From: Bacteroides sp.
Lineage (GTDB): Bacteria > Bacteroidota > Bacteroidia > Bacteroidales > Bacteroidaceae
Length of the DNA: 11,760 nucleotides
Direction: 5' to 3'
NCBI GenBank assembly: GCA_030529405.1
Contig: JAUMWZ010000033.1
Coordinates: 1 to 11,760, forward strand
The notes below the pieces were generated by a model. It was not told the DNA's origin and did no database searches. It worked only from the letters and a program-made list of their open reading frames with translations. The position numbers and the translations under genes are program-made. Positions 7,413 through 11,760 of this stretch are shown here, piece after piece. The first letter of the stretch is position 1. Each line of letters begins with the position of its first letter.

Positions 7413-7444
7413 TTTTATTATACATATATAAATTCATACCTTTG
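7413..7444 (+). promoter_or_regulatory. Candidate prs promoter (TTTT-N20-TACCTTTG)
   Basis: TACCTTTG at 7437-7444 is an exact match to the Bacteroidetes -7 box TAnnTTTG. TTTT at 7413-7416 sits 20 nt upstream in the -33 position (consensus TTTG, one mismatch). Transcription would start near 7450, giving a leader of about 35 nt before the prs ATG at 7486. The region is shared with the divergent sensor gene. Confidence 0.45.
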
Positions 7445-7485
7445 CAACAGTATTCTATATAAATCAGTCATAACTTAAACACAAA

Positions 7486-8424
7486 ATGAGCGACAAAGCA
7501 CCTTTTATGATTTTCTCGGGAACAAACTCGAGATATCTAGCTGAGCGTATCTGCGCCAGTCTTAATTGTACGTTAGGAAATATGAACGTTACACATTTCG
7601 CAGACGGAGAGTTTGCTGTATCTTATGAAGAATCTATCCGTGGTTCTCATGTATTCTTAGTGCAATCAACATTCCCTTCATCTGACAATCTTATGGAGCT
7701 TCTTTTGATGATAGATGCTGCTAAGAGAGCGTCAGCAAAGAGCATAGTTGCCGTGATTCCTTACTTTGGTTGGGCGCGTCAAGATAGAAAAGACAAACCA
7801 AGAGTATCTATTGGTGCTAAGCTAGTAGCAGACCTTTTGTCGGTAGCAGGTATTGACCGTCTTATGACAATGGACTTACACGCTGACCAAATTCAAGGTT
7901 TCTTCGACATACCAGTAGACCACTTGTATGCTTCGGCTGTATTTATCCCTTACATTCAATCTCTAAACTTGAAAGACCTTGTTATTGCTACTCCTGACGT
8001 TGGTGGTTCAAAAAGAGCAAGCACATACTCAAAATATCTTGGTGTTCCTCTAGTTTTGTGTAACAAGTCGAGAGAAAAAGCAAACGAAGTAGCTTCTATG
8101 CAAATCATAGGTGACGTCAAAGGAAAGAACGTTATCCTTATTGACGACATAGTTGATACAGCAGGAACAATGACAAAAGCTGCAAACATCATGTTAAAAG
8201 AGGGAGCTGCATCTGTAAGAGCTATTGCAAGCCACTGTGTTATGTCTGACCCTGCATCGGTAAGAGTGCAAGAGTCAGCACTTGCCGAAATGGTGTTTAC
8301 TGACAGTATACCATACACAAAGAAGTGCGACAAGGTTAAACAGCTATCAATAGCAGACCTATTCGCAGAAACAATAAGAAGAGTAATGAACGATGAGTCT
8401 ATTAGTTCTCAATACATTATATAA
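7486..8424 (+). CDS. prs: Ribose-phosphate pyrophosphokinase (PRPP synthase)
   Basis: A 312-residue cytoplasmic enzyme that transfers pyrophosphate from ATP to ribose 5-phosphate, making PRPP for purine, pyrimidine, NAD, His and Trp synthesis. The length is normal for the class. Motifs in order: FSGTNSRYLAE (10-20), the flexible ATP loop YFGWARQDRKDKPR (93-106), the divalent-metal region MDLHADQIQGFFDIPVD (129-145), PDVGGSKRA (170-178, with Lys/Arg near the active site) and the PRPP-binding loop VILIDDIVDTAGT (216-228). The ending ESISSQYII is, from memory, typical of Bacteroidales Prs. The start is supported because MSDKAPFMIFSG runs straight into the first strand. It appears monocistronic: a -7 box lies upstream and a strong terminator starts 27 nt after the stop. 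No link to the galactose genes is needed. Confidence 0.97.
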   Translation: MSDKAPFMIFSGTNSRYLAERICASLNCTLGNMNVTHFADGEFAVSYEESIRGSHVFLVQSTFPSSDNLMELLLMIDAAKRASAKSIVAVIPYFGWARQDRKDKPRVSIGAKLVADLLSVAGIDRLMTMDLHADQIQGFFDIPVDHLYASAVFIPYIQSLNLKDLVIATPDVGGSKRASTYSKYLGVPLVLCNKSREKANEVASMQIIGDVKGKNVILIDDIVDTAGTMTKAANIMLKEGAASVRAIASHCVMSDPASVRVQESALAEMVFTDSIPYTKKCDKVKQLSIADLFAETIRRVMNDESISSQYII

Positions 8425-8450
8425 CAGATAGAACCAACACATTATATAGT

Positions 8451-8492
8451 AAGCGGGAAGATTAAAAGAATAATCTTTCCGCTTTATTTTTT
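8451..8492 (+). terminator. Intrinsic terminator after prs
   Basis: A 14-bp stem, AAGCGGGAAGATTA (8451-8464) with TAATCTTTCCGCTT (8471-8484), has one G-T wobble and a 6-nt loop (8465-8470). It is followed by TTTATTTTTT. It starts 27 nt after the prs stop codon and is a good rho-independent terminator. Confidence 0.88.
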
Positions 8493-8500
8493 CCACACTA

Positions 8501-8521
8501 AATGATTTTGCAGAAATCATT
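8501..8521. other. Perfect 8-bp inverted repeat
   Basis: AATGATTT (8501-8508) and AAATCATT (8514-8521) form a perfect stem around the 5-nt loop TGCAG. It lies between the prs terminator and repeat array C. No T-run follows on the plus strand. It could be an operator-like site, a secondary 3'-end hairpin or chance; its role is unknown. Confidence 0.35.
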
Positions 8522-8522
8522 C

Positions 8523-8632
8523 GAAAGCTATATACAGTCAATACGTAAACTATATACAACTGAGAACTCAATTATATACAGTTAGAAAATCAGCTATATA
8601 TAGTCTACAAGCTGGTTAGATACACTTTCAAG
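8523..8632. repeat. 22-bp repeat array C (four units plus one decayed unit)
   Basis: Units of exactly 22 bp begin at 8523, 8545, 8567, 8589 and 8611. TATATA cores lie at 8529, 8551, 8573 and 8595; the fifth unit has TAGATA at 8617. The flanks vary (GAAAGC, GTAAAC, CTCAAT, ATCAGC before the core; CAGT, CAAC, CAGT, TAGT after it). Units are diverged from one another but the period is strict, which suggests old tandem copies with a conserved core and phase. It lies 98 nt past the prs stop codon, beyond the terminator. Confidence 0.75.
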
Positions 8633-8786
8633 CAGAAGACAAAACGAAGAAAAGTTAAAAACTTGATAACCACAACATATCATAAAGAAACATATTACAT
8701 AAACACAAAACACAAAACTAAATCAATAAATAAATTCAATACCCAAATGATGGTATCCCTCTAAAAACACTCTATATTTAGTCAGA
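8633..8786. other. Gene-free, A-rich spacer upstream of the gal promoter
   Basis: This is the part of the 430-bp gap 8425-8854 not covered by the terminator, repeats or promoter. It has no plausible gene, tRNA or strong hairpin. The plus strand has no G from 8688 to 8748 (61 nt), a run made mostly of A and C. A degenerate TCTATATTTAGTC at 8771-8783 resembles the 22-bp repeat core, but it is too weak to count as a unit. Confidence 0.5.
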
Positions 8787-8790
8787 TTTA

Positions 8791-8822
8791 TTTGCTATTA
8801 AAAAAACTTTTCTTTTCATTTG
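8791..8822 (+). promoter_or_regulatory. Candidate promoter of the galactose operon (TTTG-N20-TTCATTTG)
   Basis: TTTG at 8791-8794 and TTCATTTG at 8815-8822 are separated by 20 nt, close to the Bacteroidetes consensus (TTTG, about 19-20 nt, TAnnTTTG; one mismatch in the -7 box). The -7 box ends 32 nt before the galM ATG. An AAGGA at 8839-8843, 11 nt before the ATG, could assist translation. Confidence 0.5.
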
Positions 8823-8854
8823 CATAAAAATACAACTTAAGGATAATACATAAA

Positions 8855-9949
8855 ATGGGTAACACGTTTCCAACAGAAGGAAATATCTCTAAACTTAGAA
8901 GAGAAGATTTCCAAAAGGTGGTGGGTAATAAATCTACCGACCTTTTCATTTTGAAGAACAACCAAGGAATGGAGGTTGCAGTAACAAACTATGGGTGTAC
9001 TATTCTGTCTATAATGGTGCCAGACAAAAATGGGAACTATGCTAACGTAGTTCTTGGACATGACAGCATAGATAATGTGATAAACAGTCCAGAGCCTTTC
9101 CTAAACACAGTAATCGGAAGATATGGCAACAGAATTGCTAAAGGCAAATTCACTCTGTACGGAGAAGAACATAGCCTAACAATCAACAACGGTCCAAACT
9201 CACTTCACGGAGGCCCTACTGGATTTCACACTAAAGTATGGGACGCAATTCAAACAAGCAAAAACAGTATTGAATTTGAATATACTTCTCCAGATGGAGA
9301 AGAAGGATTCTCAGGAAACCTAAACGTGAAAATGACTTACAAGTTAGAAGAAGATTCTAACTCATTAGTTATAGACTACAAAGCAACAACAGACAAAGCA
9401 ACTGTCATCAATCTAACAAGTCACGGTTTCTTCAACCTTGCAGGAGCAAACACTCCTACACCTTCTATTGAAGACAACATCGTTACAATCAACGCAGACT
9501 TTTACATTCCAATAGACGAAGTATCTATTCCAACAGGAGAAATACTTAAAGTAGAAGGAACTCCTATGGATTTCAGAACTCCACATACTATCGGAGAAAG
9601 AATAAATCAAGACTTCATACAACTAAAACATGGTGCCGGTTACGACCACTGCTATGTGTTGAAGAAACAAGAGGCTGGAGAATTGGAACTTGCAGCTACT
9701 TGCAAAGACCCTAAGAGTGGACGTACTATGTCGGTATATACTACTGAGGCAGGAGTACAAATCTATACTGGCAACTGGCTAAATGGTTTCACTGGTGCGC
9801 ACGGAGCAACATTCCCTGCTCGTAGTGCTGTATGTTTTGAGGCACAATGTTTCCCAGATACGCCTAACAAACCGCATTTCCCAGCGGCAGTTCTTCAACC
9901 AGGAGATGAATACGAACAAATAACTATCTATAGCTTCTCAGCTGAATAA
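8855..9949 (+). CDS. galM: Aldose 1-epimerase (galactose mutarotase)
   Basis: A 364-residue enzyme that interconverts beta- and alpha-D-galactose, feeding galactokinase with the alpha form. The landmarks are all present. They are VTNYG (43-47), GRYGNRIAKGKF (88-99), NNGPNSLHGG (111-120) with His118, NLTSHGFFNLAG (186-197) with the catalytic His190, GYDHCYVL (262-269) with Asp264, and CFEAQCFPDTPNKPHFP (327-343) with the catalytic base Glu329. The length is standard and there is no signal peptide, so it is probably cytoplasmic. It is the first gene of the operon: promoter-like boxes lie just upstream, and the transporter starts 31 nt after its stop. The order galM - transporter - galK matches the cluster I recall from Bacteroides. 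Confidence 0.95.
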   Translation: MGNTFPTEGNISKLRREDFQKVVGNKSTDLFILKNNQGMEVAVTNYGCTILSIMVPDKNGNYANVVLGHDSIDNVINSPEPFLNTVIGRYGNRIAKGKFTLYGEEHSLTINNGPNSLHGGPTGFHTKVWDAIQTSKNSIEFEYTSPDGEEGFSGNLNVKMTYKLEEDSNSLVIDYKATTDKATVINLTSHGFFNLAGANTPTPSIEDNIVTINADFYIPIDEVSIPTGEILKVEGTPMDFRTPHTIGERINQDFIQLKHGAGYDHCYVLKKQEAGELELAATCKDPKSGRTMSVYTTEAGVQIYTGNWLNGFTGAHGATFPARSAVCFEAQCFPDTPNKPHFPAAVLQPGDEYEQITIYSFSAE

Positions 9950-9980
9950 ATTAAAAACAAATAATAACATTAAAAACATC

Positions 9981-11264
9981 ATGAATCAAGTAAATCAAAA
10001 ACAAAGTTATGTAGGACCATTTATTACAATGGTTATACTTATGTCGTTAGTAGGTTTGATTACTAACATTAACCAGCAGTTTCAAGCACCTATACAAGCA
10101 GCTTTGCTAAGCGAAACAGGTTCTTTGAAGAATGTATTTGCTACAGCCATAAACTTTTCATTCTTCTTGGCATATCTAGTTATGGGAAACTTGAGTGCTA
10201 ATAACATACAAAAGAATGGATATCGTAGCACTCTTGTGAAAGGTTTGATTATTCTTATCGCAGGATTTGGACTTTTCGAAGCTTCAGCTTATATGTTTGA
10301 TACTAATCCATCAACAGTTGAGCTGTTAGGTGTTAATGTTCCTCATGCTTACTTTGTATTTATCTTTGGCTCATTTATAGCTGGTACTGCTCTTACTTAT
10401 CTACAAGCTGCAATCAACCCATATCTTGTTGCTTGCGACGTTAAGGGTACAAGTGCAGTACAACGTCAAACAATTGCAGGAGCTGGTAACTCATCTATGA
10501 CAACAATAGGTCCTCTTTTGGTAGCATATGTTATTTTCGGAGGTGTTTCTGCAGATCAAATTAGAATTAGTCAATTATATGTTCCAATAGCAGTACTTAT
10601 AGTTATTGTTGCAATTCTTGCATTCGTTGTAAACAGACTACACTTACCTAACGTGGCAGGTGTATCTGACAACAAAGAAGAAACAGTATTGGAAGAAAGT
10701 GTATGGAGCTTTAGTCACCTTGCACTTGGTGTTATTGCAATCTTCATGTATGTAGGTGTTGAAGTTGCAGTAGGTGCAAATATCAACCTATATGCTCTTT
10801 CTTTGACTAACGAAGCAGGAGAAGCTATATTCAACATTCAAACAGCTGCCTTCCTTGCAACGCTTTATTGGGGTGGTATGTTAGTTGGTCGTTTGTGTGG
10901 TAGCTTTATCAGTAACATTAGCGCACAAACTCAACTTCTTGTAACTTCAGTAATGAGTGCAATCCTTATAATAGCTACTATGCTAACAGGTAACCCTTAC
11001 ATTCTTGTAGGTGTTGGTTTGTTCCACTCTATCATGTGGCCTGCTATCTTCTCATTGGCTATTGCTAAACTAGGTAAATATACATCTAAAGGTTCTGGAG
11101 CATTGATGATGGGTGTTGTAGGTGGTGCTATCTTACCATTTGCACAAGGTATTATGGCAGACTTTACAGGTTGGACTATCACTTGGGTTATAGTTGTTTT
11201 AGGTGAAGTTTATTTGATCTATTACGCTCTATCTGGACACAAAGTAAGAAAAAGCGCAGAATAA
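9981..11264 (+). CDS. Glucose/galactose MFS transporter (FHS family, FucP/GluP-like)
   Basis: A 427-residue, 12-helix major facilitator of the fucose-galactose-glucose:H+ symporter (FHS) family, in the inner membrane. Family marks are LTYLQAAINPYLV (138-150), the FucP-type helix-4 motif ending in NPY, and YWGGMLVGRLCGSF (296-309) at the start of the second half. A hydrophilic central loop lies at about 219-243, as expected between the two six-helix halves. The length is normal for the family. Sandwiched between galM and galK, it most likely brings galactose (and perhaps glucose) into the cell by proton or sodium symport. The exact sugar and ion are inferred from context. Gaps of 31 nt before and 43 nt after, with no terminator, support one transcript. 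Confidence 0.92.
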   Translation: MNQVNQKQSYVGPFITMVILMSLVGLITNINQQFQAPIQAALLSETGSLKNVFATAINFSFFLAYLVMGNLSANNIQKNGYRSTLVKGLIILIAGFGLFEASAYMFDTNPSTVELLGVNVPHAYFVFIFGSFIAGTALTYLQAAINPYLVACDVKGTSAVQRQTIAGAGNSSMTTIGPLLVAYVIFGGVSADQIRISQLYVPIAVLIVIVAILAFVVNRLHLPNVAGVSDNKEETVLEESVWSFSHLALGVIAIFMYVGVEVAVGANINLYALSLTNEAGEAIFNIQTAAFLATLYWGGMLVGRLCGSFISNISAQTQLLVTSVMSAILIIATMLTGNPYILVGVGLFHSIMWPAIFSLAIAKLGKYTSKGSGALMMGVVGGAILPFAQGIMADFTGWTITWVIVVLGEVYLIYYALSGHKVRKSAE

Positions 11265-11307
11265 TAGATAATACATATAGTTTATTAACCCTTAAACTCT
11301 TAAAGTT

Positions 11308-11760
11308 ATGGATATAGAACACGTAAGAAGTAGATTTATCAAACACTTCGATGGAAGTACAGGATATGTATATGCATCTCCAGGTCGTATAAATTTGATA
11401 GGAGAACACACAGACTATAACGGTGGATTTGTATTCCCTGGTGCCGTAGACAAAGGTATAATGGCAGAAATTAAACCTAACGGAACAGACAAGGTAAGAG
11501 CATACTCTATTGACTTAAAGGATTATGTAGAGTTTGGTCTTAACGAGGAAGATGCTCCACGTGCAAGCTGGGCAAGATATATATTCGGTGTTTGTCGCGA
11601 AATGATTAAGCGTGGTGTTCCTGTTAAAGGTTTCAACACAGCGTTTGCAGGAGATGTTCCATTGGGAGCTGGTATGTCTTCTTCTGCAGCATTAGAAAGT
11701 ACTTACGCTTTCGCTCTTAACGAATTGTTTGGAGAAGGTAAAATTGATAAGTTCGAGTTA
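11308..11760 (+). CDS. galK: Galactokinase, 5' part (runs off the window)
   Basis: The first 151 codons of a GHMP-family kinase that phosphorylates alpha-D-galactose to galactose 1-phosphate with ATP, the first committed Leloir step. The start ATG at 11308 gives MDIEHVRSRFIKHF. The galactokinase signature GRINLIGEHTDYNGG is at residues 26-40 (Arg27, Glu33, His34 and Asp36 contact sugar or catalysis in known structures). The GHMP ATP-binding loop PLGAGMSSSAALE is at 118-130. The frame is open to the last base of the window; the catalytic Asp and the C-terminal domain lie beyond it. It starts 43 nt after the transporter stop and has only a weak ribosome binding site, as do its neighbours. Confidence 0.96.
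   Translation, partial: MDIEHVRSRFIKHFDGSTGYVYASPGRINLIGEHTDYNGGFVFPGAVDKGIMAEIKPNGTDKVRAYSIDLKDYVEFGLNEEDAPRASWARYIFGVCREMIKRGVPVKGFNTAFAGDVPLGAGMSSSAALESTYAFALNELFGEGKIDKFEL

Noticed and set aside
7956..8333. Minus-strand open frame of 125 codons inside prs
   Set aside because: It is antisense to highly conserved Prs motifs and has no independent support.
8523..8610. TATATA cores read as multiple promoter -10 boxes
   Set aside because: None is followed by TTTG in the TAnnTTTG arrangement, and the strict 22-bp spacing is better explained as tandem repeats.
8523..8632. Repeat array as the end of a transposon or MITE
   Set aside because: No terminal inverted repeats flanking a larger element, no target-site duplication and no transposase remnant were found.

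Overview
The window looks like part of a low-GC Bacteroidetes chromosome, most likely order Bacteroidales. The evidence is the galM - sugar transporter - galK gene order, a Bacteroides-like PRPP synthase, a DUF5112/DUF5113-type sensor kinase with its DUF5932-like response regulator (family names from memory, not searched), TAnnTTTG-type promoter boxes and weak ribosome binding sites. No insertion sequence, phage gene, tRNA, rRNA or CRISPR array was seen.

Positions 1-7329 are transcribed leftward (minus strand). In order of transcription they hold: a very large sensor protein (7329-3052); a response regulator (2902-2176) broken by a frameshift at a short A-run; an AbgT-family transporter (2186-729) whose start overlaps the regulator's stop by 11 nt; and a YrdC/YciO-type carbamoyl-AMP synthase domain protein (699-88). 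The sensor appears to be two complete sensor-kinase modules joined end to end. The first module has an intact ATP-binding domain but no acceptor histidine. The second has a candidate histidine but a damaged ATP-binding domain. The likely logic is membrane sensor, then receiver, then control of genes that may include the adjacent exporter, but the regulator is not one continuous reading frame here.

Positions 7330-7485 form a divergent promoter region. To its right, prs (7486-8424) is a stand-alone PRPP synthase gene ending in a clear intrinsic terminator. A 430-bp gene-free stretch follows, holding the terminator, a second hairpin, an array of 22-bp-period repeats, a 61-nt run without G, and a promoter that fits the Bacteroidetes consensus.

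Positions 8855-11760 carry a rightward galactose-use operon: galM (mutarotase), an FHS-type glucose/galactose major facilitator, and the first 151 codons of galK, which runs off the window. Together they import galactose, convert it to the alpha anomer and phosphorylate it. galT and galE are not in the window.

The main unexplained element is a family of AT-rich 22-bp-period repeats (core TATATA, flanks AAAC and AGTTT). It occurs three times, at 1-45, 2984-3049 and 8523-8632, each time just beyond the 3' end of a gene.
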